Origin: Brevibacterium siliguriense
GTDB lineage: Bacteria > Actinomycetota > Actinomycetes > Actinomycetales > Brevibacteriaceae
Length of the DNA stretch: 64,000 bases
Reading direction: 5' to 3'
NCBI RefSeq assembly: GCF_900105315.1
Contig: NZ_LT629766.1
Span: forward strand, 3,286,001-3,350,000
Of the stretch, positions 23,893 to 34,671 are shown in pieces. The position numbers and the translations under genes were made by a program. The notes under the pieces are model-generated. The model was not told the DNA's origin, did no database searches, and was given only the letters and a program-made list of their open reading frames with translations. The first letter of the stretch is position 1. Each line of letters opens with the position of its first letter.

Positions 23893-25059
23893 ATGTCCCG
23901 CAGTACCGCCGCTGCCCTACCTTTCGGTCTCACCGACGAACAGCAGACCGTCGCCGGGATGGTGCGCGAGTTCGCCGATACTGAAGTCGCCCCGCACGCC
24001 CTCGAATGGGACGCCGAGCATTTCTTTCCCGTCGACGTCATCAAGAGGACCGCTGAACTCGGGATGGGCGGAATCTACGTCAGCGAAGAATCCGGCGGAA
24101 CCGGAATGGGCCGGATGGATGCGGCGCTGATCTTCGAAGCGATGTCGACCGGATGCCCCGCCGTCGCCGCCTATATCTCCATCCACAATATGGTCGCGTG
24201 GATGATCGACAAGTTCGGCAACGACGAGCAGAAGGCCCAGTACCTCTCGAAGCTCGTCTCCATGGAGCACCTCGGCAGCTACTGCCTGACCGAGCCCAAC
24301 GCCGGCTCCGATGCGGCCGCCCTGCGCACCTCCGCCCGTGAAGACGGCGACCACTACGTCCTCAACGGAGTCAAGCAATTCATCTCCGGAGCAGGCACTT
24401 CCGAAACCTACCTCGTCATGGCCCGCACCGGCCAGGACGGAGCTCGTGGAATCTCCGCATTCATCCTCGAAAAGGGCATGGAGGGACTGAGCTTCGGACC
24501 CAACGAGCAGAAAATGGGCTGGCGCGCCCAGCCGACCCGGCAGGTCATCATGGAGAACGTGCGTGTTCCCAAGGAGAACATGCTCGGCGACCCGGGCCAG
24601 GGCTTCAAGATCGCAATGTCCGGACTCGACGGCGGTCGCCTCAACATCGGCGCCTGCTCGCTCGGCGGCGGACAGGCAGCACTGGAGAAGGCCATCACGT
24701 ACATGGGCGAACGTCAGGCCTTCGGCACCGAGCTCTCAGGATTCCAAGCGCTGCGCTTCGAAGTCGCTCAGATGCAGGCCGACCTCGAAGGTGCCCGATC
24801 CCTGCTCTGGCGTGCAGCGGGAGCCTACGACGCCGGCGACCCGAACACCTCGCTGCTGTCTGCCATGGCCAAGCTCAAGGCCACGGATACCGGCTTCGCC
24901 GTCGCAAACAAGGCACTCCAGTTGCACGGCGGCTACGGCTATCTGACAGAGTATGGAATTGAGAAGCTGGTGCGTGACCTGCGCGTCCACCAGATTCTGG
25001 AAGGCACCAACGAAATCATGCGCGTGATCATCTCGCGCAAGAGCACAGGAGTGGGCTGA
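23893..25059 (+). CDS. Acyl-CoA dehydrogenase, probably isobutyryl-CoA dehydrogenase
   Basis: FAD enzyme that oxidises an acyl-CoA at C2-C3; 388 residues. Family signatures are CLTEPNAGSDAAAL (about 136-149), the ISGAGTSETYLVMART region, and the C-terminal LHGGYGYLTEYGIEKLVRDL then RVHQILEGTNEIMR. This last segment closely resembles mammalian isobutyryl-CoA dehydrogenase (ACAD8). GGAGGAATC directly precedes the ATG. It heads an operon whose next two genes perform the following two steps of valine breakdown, which supports isobutyryl-CoA as substrate. A 2-methylbutyryl-CoA dehydrogenase role cannot be excluded. Confidence 0.88.
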   Translation: MSRSTAAALPFGLTDEQQTVAGMVREFADTEVAPHALEWDAEHFFPVDVIKRTAELGMGGIYVSEESGGTGMGRMDAALIFEAMSTGCPAVAAYISIHNMVAWMIDKFGNDEQKAQYLSKLVSMEHLGSYCLTEPNAGSDAAALRTSAREDGDHYVLNGVKQFISGAGTSETYLVMARTGQDGARGISAFILEKGMEGLSFGPNEQKMGWRAQPTRQVIMENVRVPKENMLGDPGQGFKIAMSGLDGGRLNIGACSLGGGQAALEKAITYMGERQAFGTELSGFQALRFEVAQMQADLEGARSLLWRAAGAYDAGDPNTSLLSAMAKLKATDTGFAVANKALQLHGGYGYLTEYGIEKLVRDLRVHQILEGTNEIMRVIISRKSTGVG

Positions 25060-25060
25060 T

Positions 25061-26116
25061 ATGACAGAACCTTCGACGAAGCAGGCGGACGACTCCGTCA
25101 TCACTTCGGTCACCAATGGGGTGGGCCGGATCGAACTCAACAGGCCGAAGCTGATCAATGCGCTCAGCCAGGAAATGGTGGGCGCCATCGATGAGGCCCT
25201 CAGCGCTTGGCGCGATGATGACACAGTCAAGTTCGTCCTCGTCACCGGCCGCGGAGAACGCGGACTCTGTGCCGGCGGCGACATCAAGGCCGTGTACAAC
25301 GACATCGTGGCCGGCACCGATGAGAATGCGAGATTCTGGAATCGCGAATACAAGATGAACTTCGCGATCTCGGAATTCCCCAAGCCGTATGTCGTCATCA
25401 TGAACGGCATCACCATGGGCGGCGGAGTCGGGATCTCCGGACACGGATCGCACCGCATCGTCACCGATTCGACGAAGGTCGGGATGCCGGAGACCGGAAT
25501 CGGGCTCTTCCCCGATGTCGGCGGCACCCACCTGCTGGCCAATGGCCCCGGAGAGCTCGGCACGCACCTCGCACTCACCGGGCAGCCCGTCGGAGCCGGC
25601 ACCGCGATCAGCCTCGGGCTCGCCGACCGTTTCGTCCCCGATGCGCAGATTCCCGACCTCATCGCCGACCTCACTGCAGGTGAGGACCTCGAGTCCGTCC
25701 TCGACAGATACACCGGAGAGGCACCGGTCGATGACCTCGCCGAGGCGGCCGACTGGATCAACGCCTGCTACGTCGGTGATGACGCCGAAGCCATCGTCGC
25801 GGCTCTCGCCGCGAATGAGAACCCCGATGCCCAGTCCACTGCGGAGCTCATCAAGACGAAGGCCCCGACCTCGGTGATGGTGACCTTGGCCGCGATCCGC
25901 AACGCGGAGAAGATGACGTTGGCCGAGGTCCTCGAGCAGGACTACCGTGCGGCCGTGACCCTGACCGCACTGCCCGACCTCAAGGAAGGCATCCGCGCGC
26001 AGGTCATCGACAAGGACCGCAACCCGCAGTGGAATCCCGCCTCGCTGGCCGAGGTCAGCGACGAGCAGGTTCAGTCGATCCTCACCACCGACCACGAAGA
26101 CAAGGTGTTCTCATGA
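25061..26116 (+). CDS. 3-hydroxyisobutyryl-CoA hydrolase (HIBCH-type)
   Basis: Releases CoA from 3-hydroxyisobutyryl-CoA, the step after hydration of methacrylyl-CoA in valine catabolism. 351 residues, longer than simple enoyl-CoA hydratases, as expected for HIBCH. Diagnostic stretches are [14 protein letters not shown] (66-79), [20 protein letters not shown] (110-129) and [19 protein letters not shown]. It starts two bases after the dehydrogenase stop. The last bases overlap the next gene by ATGA. Confidence 0.9.
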   Translation: MTEPSTKQADDSVITSVTNGVGRIELNRPKLINALSQEMVGAIDEALSAWRDDDTVKFVLVTGRGERGLCAGGDIKAVYNDIVAGTDENARFWNREYKMNFAISEFPKPYVVIMNGITMGGGVGISGHGSHRIVTDSTKVGMPETGIGLFPDVGGTHLLANGPGELGTHLALTGQPVGAGTAISLGLADRFVPDAQIPDLIADLTAGEDLESVLDRYTGEAPVDDLAEAADWINACYVGDDAEAIVAALAANENPDAQSTAELIKTKAPTSVMVTLAAIRNAEKMTLAEVLEQDYRAAVTLTALPDLKEGIRAQVIDKDRNPQWNPASLAEVSDEQVQSILTTDHEDKVFS

Positions 26117-26889
26117 GCGAATTCGAAACTATCCTCACCGACGTCAGCGACGGCGTCGCCACCATCACGATCAACCGGCCGAAGGCGCTCAACGCGCTCA
26201 ATCTGCAGGTACTCACCGACATCACTGATGCGGCAACCGCCTACGACGCCGATGATTCGATCAAGGCGATCATCATCACCGGCGACGAGAAGGCCTTCGC
26301 CGCCGGAGCCGATATCAAGGAGATGTCGAGCCTCGACTTCTCGACTGCGTACAAGGCCGACTGGTTCGCCGGGTGGACCCGGCTGACCGATGTGCGCAAG
26401 CCGGTCATCACCGCTGTCGGCGGCTACGCCCTGGGCGGCGGCTGCGAGCTGGCGATGATGGGCGACATCCTCATCGCTTCGGCGAAGGCGAAGTTCGGAC
26501 AGCCCGAGATCAACCTCGGTGTGCTCCCGGGAATGGGCGGATCGCAGCGCCTGACCCGCGCCGTCGGCAAGGCCAAGGCCATGGACATGTGCCTGACCGG
26601 TCGGATGATGGGCGCCGAGGAGGCCGAACGCTCCGGACTCGTCGCTCGCATCGTCGAACCCGAGGAACTGCTGGAGACCGCCAAAGAGATCGCGAAGACC
26701 ATCGCGTCGAAGTCCCGGATCGCCTCGACGATGGTCAAGGAAGCGGTGAACACCGCGTTCGAGACGACACTGGAGCAGGGCCTGCGCTACGAACGTCGCC
26801 TCTTCCACTCCTCGCTGGCCACGAATGATCAGTCCGAGGGCATGGCCGCCTTCGTCGAGAAGCGGGACCCGAACTTCACGGATTCCTGA
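26113..26889 (+). CDS. Enoyl-CoA hydratase
   Basis: Crotonase-fold hydratase of 258 residues that adds water to a 2-enoyl-CoA. The oxyanion-hole segments are [11 protein letters not shown] and [17 protein letters not shown]; the two catalytic Glu residues are expected in CELAMM and in [15 protein letters not shown]. The ATG at 26113 overlaps the HIBCH stop, and a longer reading from 26029 is inside that gene. With its neighbours it completes the conversion of isobutyryl-CoA to 3-hydroxyisobutyrate. No 3-hydroxyisobutyrate dehydrogenase follows in the window. Confidence 0.92.
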   Translation: MSEFETILTDVSDGVATITINRPKALNALNLQVLTDITDAATAYDADDSIKAIIITGDEKAFAAGADIKEMSSLDFSTAYKADWFAGWTRLTDVRKPVITAVGGYALGGGCELAMMGDILIASAKAKFGQPEINLGVLPGMGGSQRLTRAVGKAKAMDMCLTGRMMGAEEAERSGLVARIVEPEELLETAKEIAKTIASKSRIASTMVKEAVNTAFETTLEQGLRYERRLFHSSLATNDQSEGMAAFVEKRDPNFTDS

Positions 26890-26917
26890 GTTCTCGCAGA
26901 GGCCGCTCACCTCGAAC

Positions 26918-26956
26918 ACAGCGGCGCGGACTCCATTGCGAAGACCGCGCCGCTGT
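26918..26956 (+). terminator. Terminator of the valine operon
   Basis: A perfect 12-bp GC-rich stem, ACAGCGGCGCGG (26918-26929) with its complement at 26945-26956, and a 15-base loop, 29 bp past the hydratase stop. Confidence 0.75.
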
Positions 26957-27007
26957 CGTACCCGCTGCCGGAGACGCACGAGCGGACGATGTGTCGTCTA
27001 TCGCATT

Positions 27008-27059
27008 TAACAAACGTTCAGTTAGAATGGGCGCATGCATGAATCTTCGCAAGGAGGCA
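27008..27059 (+). promoter_or_regulatory. Promoter, possible operator and strong RBS of the NMO-like gene
   Basis: TAACAAACGTTCAGTTA (27008-27024) has TAAC/GTTA arms around AACGTT, with unequal gaps, and abuts a TAGAAT -10 (27023-27028). AAGGAGG (27051-27057) then precedes the GTG at 27062. The operator call is tentative; a TetR-type site is one possibility. Confidence 0.45.
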
Positions 27060-27061
27060 CC

Positions 27062-28033
27062 GTGAGCACCTTCTCCGAGCTGCGCTCCCAACTCCGTCTG
27101 CCCGTCGTCGGCTCCCCCATGTTCATCGCCTCAGGACCCGAATTGGTCAAGGCCCAATGCCAAGCGGGAATCGTCGGATCCTTCCCATCGCTGAACGCCC
27201 GACCTGCTTCGCAGCTGACCGACTGGCTCGATGAGATCTCCGAGTCGAACGCCGCTCACACTGCGGCGAAGCCGCAGCAGCCTGCCGCTCCGTTCGCGGT
27301 CAACCTCATCGTCCACCGTTCGAACAATCGCCTCGAGGAGGACCTCGCCTCGGTGGTCCGCCACCAGGTGCCGATCGTCATCACCTCCCTCGGCGCCCGT
27401 GAAGAGGTCAACGAGGCCGTCCATTCCTACGGCGGCCTCGTCCTCCACGACGTCATCAACAACCGCTTCGCCAACAAAGCCGTCGAGAAGGGCGCCGACG
27501 GCGTCATCGCTGTGGCTGCCGGTGCCGGCGGGCATGCCGGGGCACAGTCGCCGTTCGCGCTGGTTCAGGAGATCCGATCCTGGTTCGATGGCCCCCTGCT
27601 GCTGTCCGGCGCCATAGCCCACGGCCGTTCGGTCCTCGCTGCTCTGGCCGCCGGTGCCGATCTCGCCTATGTCGGCTCGGCCTTTCTGTCGACGCCCGAG
27701 GCGAATGTCGTCGAGGACTACCGGAAGATGGTCGTCGAATCCGGTGCCGACGATGTCGTGTACTCGAACTACTTCACCGGCGTGAAGGGCAATTACCTGC
27801 GCGGGTCCATCGTCGCTTCTGGTCTCGACCCGGACAATCTGCCGGAGTCCGATCCCTCGAAGATGAACTTCGCCTCCGACCCGAACTCGGATGCGAAGGC
27901 CTGGAAGGACATCTGGGGCTCGGGCCAGGGCATCGGTGCTCTCGGTCAGCAGCGCACGACCGCCGAGCTCATCGAGACCTTCGCAGCTCAGTTCGATGAG
28001 GCGAAGCAGCAGCTGCAGGCGCAGCTGAACTGA
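27062..28033 (+). CDS. Nitronate monooxygenase-like / 2-nitropropane dioxygenase family flavoprotein
   Basis: FMN-dependent TIM-barrel enzyme, 323 residues. It oxidises nitronates in characterised members, but many relatives have unknown substrates. Family features are LPVVGSPMFIASGPELVKAQ at the N-terminus, VIAVAAGAGGHAGAQSPFAL (the FMN phosphate and catalytic-His region, about 152-171) and LLSGAIAHGRSVLAALAAGA. The GTG at 27062 has AAGGAGG at ideal distance. The ATG at 27035 is in frame and lies six bases after the -10, so a leaderless longer form is an alternative. It sits downstream of the valine operon but has its own promoter. Confidence 0.85.
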   Translation: MSTFSELRSQLRLPVVGSPMFIASGPELVKAQCQAGIVGSFPSLNARPASQLTDWLDEISESNAAHTAAKPQQPAAPFAVNLIVHRSNNRLEEDLASVVRHQVPIVITSLGAREEVNEAVHSYGGLVLHDVINNRFANKAVEKGADGVIAVAAGAGGHAGAQSPFALVQEIRSWFDGPLLLSGAIAHGRSVLAALAAGADLAYVGSAFLSTPEANVVEDYRKMVVESGADDVVYSNYFTGVKGNYLRGSIVASGLDPDNLPESDPSKMNFASDPNSDAKAWKDIWGSGQGIGALGQQRTTAELIETFAAQFDEAKQQLQAQLN

Positions 28034-28072
28034 GCCGACCGAGCACTTCAAAGACCTCCTCAGCCCCAATTG

Positions 28073-28102
28073 CTACCCGACGGCGGCCCAGCAACCTCGC
28101 GC
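28073..28102. repeat. Left half of long palindrome, copy 2, interrupted by the IS
   Basis: Carries the CTACCCGACGG, CGGCCCAGCAACC arm of the palindrome family. It stops at GCGC, which is also the first four bases after the IS. Together with 29641-29670 it restores a near-perfect palindrome once one GCGC is removed. Confidence 0.9.
28099..28102. repeat. IS target-site duplication (left), GCGC
   Basis: GCGC directly before the IS end at 28103 and again at 29641-29644 directly after the other end. Four base pairs suits an IS3-family element. Because the target is itself CG-repetitive, the exact duplication could also be read as shifted by one base. Confidence 0.75.
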
Positions 28103-28136
28103 TGGAGTGGTCCCCAATAGTTGGACTGCTGTGGGG

Positions 28137-28946
28137 TCAGCATAGAGCGGTTACGGCCTCTGTGGCATTGGCGGTCTTGGTCCGATACTCCATCGGAGCA
28201 AGACCGCCAAGTCGTGTCGAGATCCTCTCAAAGTTATACCAGTGAATGTACTCATCGATCGCGGTCTTGAGGTCCTCGACAGTGTCGAACTTCTGCAGAT
28301 AGAACATTTCAGACTTCAATTGCCCGAAGAAGTTCTCCGCGACCGCGTTATCCCAACAATTTCCCTTCCGCGACATCGACGGTGTGGCACCATACTCGGC
28401 CAAGATCGCCGCCCACGACACGTGCTGGTACTGAAACCCCTGGTCCGTGTGCACCAACGGTGCCTGACCCGGCCGAAGCCCCTGGCATGCCCTGATCAGT
28501 GACTCGTTCGTCAACGCCGTGTTCGGTGACGTCGACATCGAGTACGACACCACACTGGTATCGAAGAGATCAATGACCGGTGACAGATACAGTTTCTGAT
28601 CCGCCACAGCGAATTCCGTGACGTCAGAGACCCATTTCTCATTCGGTTCCTCAGCAGTGAAGTCCCGGTTGAGGACATTGCCAGCCACACGGCCGACCGT
28701 GCCGCGGTGGGAGTTGTACCGCTTCCGGCGCACCTTGGTCTTGATCCCCATGTCCTGCATCAACCGCAGCACGGTCTTCTTCGCAATCGACAGGCCCTCT
28801 TTGACCAAGACAGTCATAATCTTGCGGTGCCCGTAGCGTTCGTTGCTGTCGGTGAAGATCTCCCGGATCCGGGCCCTCACCTGCACATACGGGTCAGGTC
28901 TCTGACCGAAGCGTTTCTGGTGATAGAAAAACGTCGACCGCGCCAA
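28137..28946 (-). CDS. IS3-family transposase OrfB (DDE integrase core)
   Basis: Catalytic half of the transposase, 269 residues from the first ATG. The rve integrase domain carries the DDE triad: Asp in VSDVTEF, Asp in VHTDQGFQY, and Glu in VAENFFGQLKSE. An N-terminal HTH_21-like segment (RYGHRKIMTVLVKEGL) is present. The frame is open well upstream of the ATG, through the overlap with orfA as far as the A7 run at 29045-29051, so the working product is probably the OrfAB fusion and the ATG may be little used. Confidence 0.95.
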   Translation of the reverse strand: MARSTFFYHQKRFGQRPDPYVQVRARIREIFTDSNERYGHRKIMTVLVKEGLSIAKKTVLRLMQDMGIKTKVRRKRYNSHRGTVGRVAGNVLNRDFTAEEPNEKWVSDVTEFAVADQKLYLSPVIDLFDTSVVSYSMSTSPNTALTNESLIRACQGLRPGQAPLVHTDQGFQYQHVSWAAILAEYGATPSMSRKGNCWDNAVAENFFGQLKSEMFYLQKFDTVEDLKTAIDEYIHWYNFERISTRLGGLAPMEYRTKTANATEAVTALC

Positions 28947-29011
28947 CCCCGCAATGCTCAGCAGCAGTGACAGTGGGTAGTCCGCCTTGAGACTGGCAAC
29001 AATGCGTGCTT

Positions 29012-29581
29012 TTACAGCTGCCCGTTCTGCCTCAAGGCCTTCAGTTTTTTTAAGTACGCGTTCTCCGCTTCCGCCCGCAGCAGCCGGTCTTGTAGCTGCC
29101 GGTACTCGGCCAGGCTGATGTCCTCGACCCGAGTCTTCTTCGCCATCACATCCGGCTTCGACGGTGCCGGGTCGGCATCCGGGTCCTGCCCGTGATCGAT
29201 CGCGCGCATGCGAGCTGTTTTGCCCTTCCCCGATGCTTTGCGTGGGGTGAAAGCGTCCTCGCCCTTGTCTCGGTATTCCTTGACCCAGTCGAGGATCGGT
29301 CGCGATGATGCCAGGCCGAGTTCCTTGGCGAGTTCGACTTTGTGTTCACCGTCGAGGTATCGCTTCGCGGTCGCGATCTTCTGCTCTGCTGGTATGCGCC
29401 GGGGCTGGTGGGGTTCCATGAACGATATTGTTCCACGCACTAACCACCGGTCGTGGAGGAGTTTGAGTGTGGGTTTGTGGACGTCGAGCTTCGTGGCTGT
29501 CGCAGCGTATCCGTAGCCGTGGTCGAACAGTTCGATCGCGGCACGGGCTTGGACGTTGGTGATCAGACAGTCCTTGCGCAT
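29012..29581 (-). CDS. IS3-family OrfA (helix-turn-helix, leucine-zipper-like)
   Basis: DNA-binding half of the transposase, 189 residues, of the longer two-HTH kind seen in IS150-type elements. The first HTH lies near residues 10-45 (AAIELFDHGYGYAATATKLD), the second near 65-100 (KRYLDGEHKVELAKELGLAS). The C-terminus (EYRQLQDRLLRAEAENAYLK) is a heptad-like dimerisation helix. AAGGG lies about nine bases upstream of the ATG. It ends in a different frame from orfB and overlaps its upstream open frame. Confidence 0.93.
   Translation of the reverse strand: MRKDCLITNVQARAAIELFDHGYGYAATATKLDVHKPTLKLLHDRWLVRGTISFMEPHQPRRIPAEQKIATAKRYLDGEHKVELAKELGLASSRPILDWVKEYRDKGEDAFTPRKASGKGKTARMRAIDHGQDPDADPAPSKPDVMAKKTRVEDISLAEYRQLQDRLLRAEAENAYLKKLKALRQNGQL
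29045..29051 (-). promoter_or_regulatory. Programmed -1 frameshift site, A AAA AAA
   Basis: On the minus strand the orfA frame reads TTA AAA AAA CTG. The heptamer A AAA AAA is in the correct phase for -1 slippage, after which the frame runs without a stop into orfB (TEGLEAERAAVKARIVASLK...). Confidence 0.85.
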
Positions 29582-29640
29582 GGAGTAGTCCCTTCAAGTT
29601 GGTTTGTGTTGATCACAGTCCAACTTTCGGGACCACTCCA

Positions 29641-29670
29641 GCGCGAGGTTGCTGGGCCGCCGTCAGGTAG
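29641..29670. repeat. Right half of long palindrome, copy 2
   Basis: GCGCGAGGTTGCTGGGCC then GCCGTCAGGTAG, the complement of the left half at 28073-28102. The first four bases are the second copy of the IS target duplication. Confidence 0.9.
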
Positions 29671-29684
29671 CGGTGAGGTTCCGC

Positions 29685-30734
29685 TCAGACCGTCGAGATG
29701 ATTCCTCGTTCGGTCAGGCGGGAGGCCAAGCCTGCACCATCGGGGGCATAGATCCACGGCACACCCTGGCCGCGACCGTGGCGCTTCGACCGTCCACCGG
29801 CCCACACGGCCTCACCGACGGTGAGCTGCCGGATCGCGACGGCGGCGACGTTCTTCGGATGGTTTTCGACGAACTCCCCGTAGATCTCCTCGTCGTTCTG
29901 TCCGTCGTCGCCGATGAGCAGCCACTTCATCCACGGGAATTCCCGGGCCAGACGTTCCAGCGAATTCCGTTTGTGTTCCTTGCCCGAGCGGAACACCCGA
30001 GTCGTCGTCGGCCCCCAGTCGGTGAGCAGCAGCGGCCCCATCGGGTAGAGGTTCCGGGAGAGGAACCGCTTGAGCGTCAGCGCCGAATTCCAAGCGCCCG
30101 TCGACAGGTAGACCATCGGAGTGTCCGGGCGCATGAAGGTGATTCGGTCATAGAGCACGGCCATTCCCGCCACCGGGGATCTCGCGTGCTCACTCAAGAC
30201 GAAGGTGTTCCAGGCGGCGAGGAAGGGACGCGGCAGCGAGGTGACCATGACCGTATCGTCGATATCGGAGATGATGCCGAAGGTCGAGTCCTCCCCGATG
30301 ATGCGCACGGCAGCAGAGTCGACGAGCGAACCGTCGGTCCACAGCTCGATCTCCGTCTCCCCCGGTTCGAAGTCCCCGGGGATGACGGTGTCGATGATGC
30401 CCCCGCGATCGGAGGTGACCATATGCTCTTCGTCGTTGACGCGCACCCATGCGGTGTCATTGGGCAGGGGCACGCTGACGAAGGATTTCCAGCCGCGGAT
30501 GCTCGCATGGACATCGGCGGCGGGCTGACCGTTCGGGGTGAGCACCAGGCGTCCGAGCACCCGCACCCACCCGGTCCCACCGTATGTGTCGTAGGCGATG
30601 ACGGTGCGATGGTAGGCATGGTCGGTGGCCCGATTCTGGATCCACCCATTGAACCGGTCCTCCACCCGCGCTGCGGTGTGGAGCATATCCGGTGTGAGAT
30701 TGAGCGGTCCCTCATCGGGTTTCTTCTTCGCCAC
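29685..30734 (-). CDS. App1-type phosphatase domain protein (HAD-like)
   Basis: A 349-residue protein of the phosphatidate phosphatase App1 family, named after yeast App1. The C-terminal half holds the HAD-like motif DIDDTVMVTSLP (Asp nucleophile) near residue 180, followed by MVYLSTGAWN and LLIGDDGQND (late acidic motif). The N-terminal half is a beta-rich region (GRLVLTPNGQPAADVHASIR). No signal peptide or membrane helix is visible, so the protein is probably cytoplasmic. The start is the GTG at 30734, two bases after the trpS stop, so the two genes form an operon. Its substrate in bacteria is not established. Confidence 0.85.
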   Translation of the reverse strand: MAKKKPDEGPLNLTPDMLHTAARVEDRFNGWIQNRATDHAYHRTVIAYDTYGGTGWVRVLGRLVLTPNGQPAADVHASIRGWKSFVSVPLPNDTAWVRVNDEEHMVTSDRGGIIDTVIPGDFEPGETEIELWTDGSLVDSAAVRIIGEDSTFGIISDIDDTVMVTSLPRPFLAAWNTFVLSEHARSPVAGMAVLYDRITFMRPDTPMVYLSTGAWNSALTLKRFLSRNLYPMGPLLLTDWGPTTTRVFRSGKEHKRNSLERLAREFPWMKWLLIGDDGQNDEEIYGEFVENHPKNVAAVAIRQLTVGEAVWAGGRSKRHGRGQGVPWIYAPDGAGLASRLTERGIISTV

Positions 30735-30736
30735 GA

Positions 30737-31735
30737 TCAGATGAAGCCGATCTTGTCGTAGACCTCTCGCAGGGTCGCCTCGGCGATGGCGCTGGCCTTC
30801 TCCGCTCCGCGGTCGAGGATCGACTGCAGCTGAGCTCGGTCGTCGAGGAGTTCCACCGTACGCTCCCGCACGGGTGTCAGGGTCTCGACGGCCACCTCGG
30901 CGAGGTCGACCTTGAGGTGACCGTACATCTTCCCTGCGTACTCGGCGACGATATCGTCGACCGGGCGCGAGGTCAGGGAGGAATAGATGGTCAGCAGGTT
31001 CGACACTCCCGGTTTGCTTTCCGGATCGTAGGCGATCTCTGTGCCGTCATCGGTCACGGCCGACTTGATCTTCTTCGTCAGGGCCTTCGCGTCGTCGAGG
31101 ATGTCGATGCGGCCCTGCGGGCTGGGCTGGGACTTCGACATCTTCGAGCCCGGATTCTGCAGGTCGTAGATCTTCGCAGTCGCCTTGAGGATCTGTGCCT
31201 CGGGGACGGTGAAGGTCTTGCCGAACCGATAGTTGAAGCGTTCGGCCAGGTTGCGGGTCAGCTCGAGGTGCTGGCGCTGGTCCTCGCCGACGGGAACGAG
31301 CTGCGGGTTGTACAGGAGGATATCGGCGGCCATCAGGGCCGGGTAGGTGAGCAGCCCCAGGGACACGTGCTCCTGCTTCGCGGACTTGTCCTTGAACTGG
31401 GTCATCCGGCTCGCCTCACCCATCGAGGTGGTGCATTCGAGGACCCAGGACAGCTGCGGATGGGCAGGCACCTGGGACTGGACGAAGATCGTCGACTTCT
31501 CCGGGTCGAGACCGGCGGCGATGAACTGCGCAGCCGTGCGCAGCGTGCGCTCCCGCAGCTCGGCCGGATCCTGTTCGACGGTGATCGCGTGCATATTCGC
31601 GATGAAGTAGAAGGCATCATGCGACTCCTGGTGAGTCACGAACTGCTGCAGGGCCCCGATGTAGTTGCCGAGATGAAGGGAATCGGAAGTGGCTTGGATA
31701 CCTGAGACAGTGCGCGGCTGTGGAGAGTTCGTCAT
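30737..31735 (-). CDS. trpS: Tryptophanyl-tRNA synthetase
   Basis: Charges tRNA-Trp; class Ic synthetase of 332 residues, normal length. The HIGH-like motif is in [18 protein letters not shown] (residues 12-29), and the KMSKS loop is present as [22 protein letters not shown] and the [18 protein letters not shown] stretch are the Trp-binding core. The start at 31735 matches the family N-terminus; an in-frame extension to 31924 is rejected. A CATCAT six bases upstream of the ATG could be a poor leaderless -10. Confidence 0.95.
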   Translation of the reverse strand: MTNSPQPRTVSGIQATSDSLHLGNYIGALQQFVTHQESHDAFYFIANMHAITVEQDPAELRERTLRTAAQFIAAGLDPEKSTIFVQSQVPAHPQLSWVLECTTSMGEASRMTQFKDKSAKQEHVSLGLLTYPALMAADILLYNPQLVPVGEDQRQHLELTRNLAERFNYRFGKTFTVPEAQILKATAKIYDLQNPGSKMSKSQPSPQGRIDILDDAKALTKKIKSAVTDDGTEIAYDPESKPGVSNLLTIYSSLTSRPVDDIVAEYAGKMYGHLKVDLAEVAVETLTPVRERTVELLDDRAQLQSILDRGAEKASAIAEATLREVYDKIGFI

Positions 31736-31785
31736 AGTCCTATGATGCCATCTCCCCTGCCGGGGTCCGATCACGCGTCCGGTCT

Positions 31786-31826
31786 GGTGTCGTGGGTCAC
31801 GCTCGGTCGGGGTCCAGCGGTATAGT
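31786..31826 (+). promoter_or_regulatory. cstA promoter with CRP/GlxR-like site
   Basis: TATAGT (31821-31826) is a good -10. GTGT-CGTGGG-TCAC (31787-31800) matches the GTGA-N6-TCAC core with one mismatch. Its centre lies about 40 bp before the expected start (near 31833), the position of a class II activator site. The leader to the ATG is about 147 nt. Confidence 0.45.
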
Positions 31827-31979
31827 TCGTACCAGATCACATGATTCACCAAGGTGTCTCCCAGTTCTCGAACAACTGTCGAGCTGTGGCCAGCGAAGGT
31901 CCGATCATGCTGAGAACTCAACAATTCGAATGCGTCGGCCCTCGGAGGTCAGATGCGTCATCTCTCAAGGAGGAGGACT

Positions 31980-34198
<2,219 letters not shown>

Positions 34199-34202
<4 letters not shown>

Positions 34203-34435
34203 GCACCGCACATCCGCTCAGCCGCATCGCCAGCGATCCGTGGGGTTCTCTGCGACGAGGCATCGCCGGGCTGCACTGGTACCTCAAGGAGATCATGGGC
34301 GAGAACGCCTATATCCACTACCTCGAATCCTACGAGCGCCGCCACGGCACTCGTGAGGGTGCGATGGAGGAAAAGGCCTTCTGGCGTGATCTCACCGATG
34401 AGCAGGACCGCAATCCCAAGGCTCGCTGCTGCTGA
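34199..34435 (+). CDS. YbdD/YjiX family small protein (DUF466)
   Basis: A 78-residue basic protein that almost always follows cstA-type genes and is thought to assist the transporter. The core GLHWYLKEIMGENAYIHYLE and SYERRHGTREGAMEEKAFWR is intact. It is translationally coupled to cstA by the ATGA overlap. The C-terminal Cys-Cys pair is typical of many relatives. Confidence 0.9.
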
Positions 34436-34487
34436 GATTCTGAAACGCCGCAGTCACTGAACGTCTCTGAACGGTCGGCAGTCAACA

Positions 34488-34534
34488 AAGAGCCCGGGGG
34501 CTCAGGACATTTCGTCCTGAGCCCCCGGGCTCTT
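34488..34534. terminator. Strong bidirectional terminator between ybdD and exonuclease III
   Basis: A perfect 21-bp stem (34488-34508 with 34514-34534) and a five-base loop, beginning AAGAGCCCGGG and ending CCCGGGCTCTT. It lies between convergent genes. The remaining 137 bp up to the exonuclease stop hold no feature I can support. Confidence 0.9.
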
Positions 34535-34671
34535 CCAGTGTCACGGCGTGCTCATATCCTTCGGACTGCTGACCCCGGCGGCCTGGAACGGCCACGATGG
34601 CGTCGACGGTGAACAGAGCACGGGGAGCCGCCTCGGCGAGGTCTGCCTGCGAGCGGGCGGATACTGCGGGT

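Larger units (their letters stand above)
28103..29640 (-). mobile_element. IS3-family insertion sequence, IS150-like organisation, complete (1538 bp)
   Basis: Terminal inverted repeats begin TGGAGTGGTCCC at both ends and continue to a shared AGTTGGACTG, about 25 bp with a small gap and mismatches. The outermost bases are TG...CA, the IS3-family pattern. It contains overlapping orfA and orfB read on the minus strand, with a slippery heptamer for a -1 frameshift. Both frames are intact and both ends and target duplications are present, so the element looks recent and potentially active. Confidence 0.95.

Noticed and set aside
34488..34534. Possible member of the palindrome family.
   Set aside because: It is a perfect hairpin but shares no sequence with the CTACCTGACGG family; it is a simple terminator.
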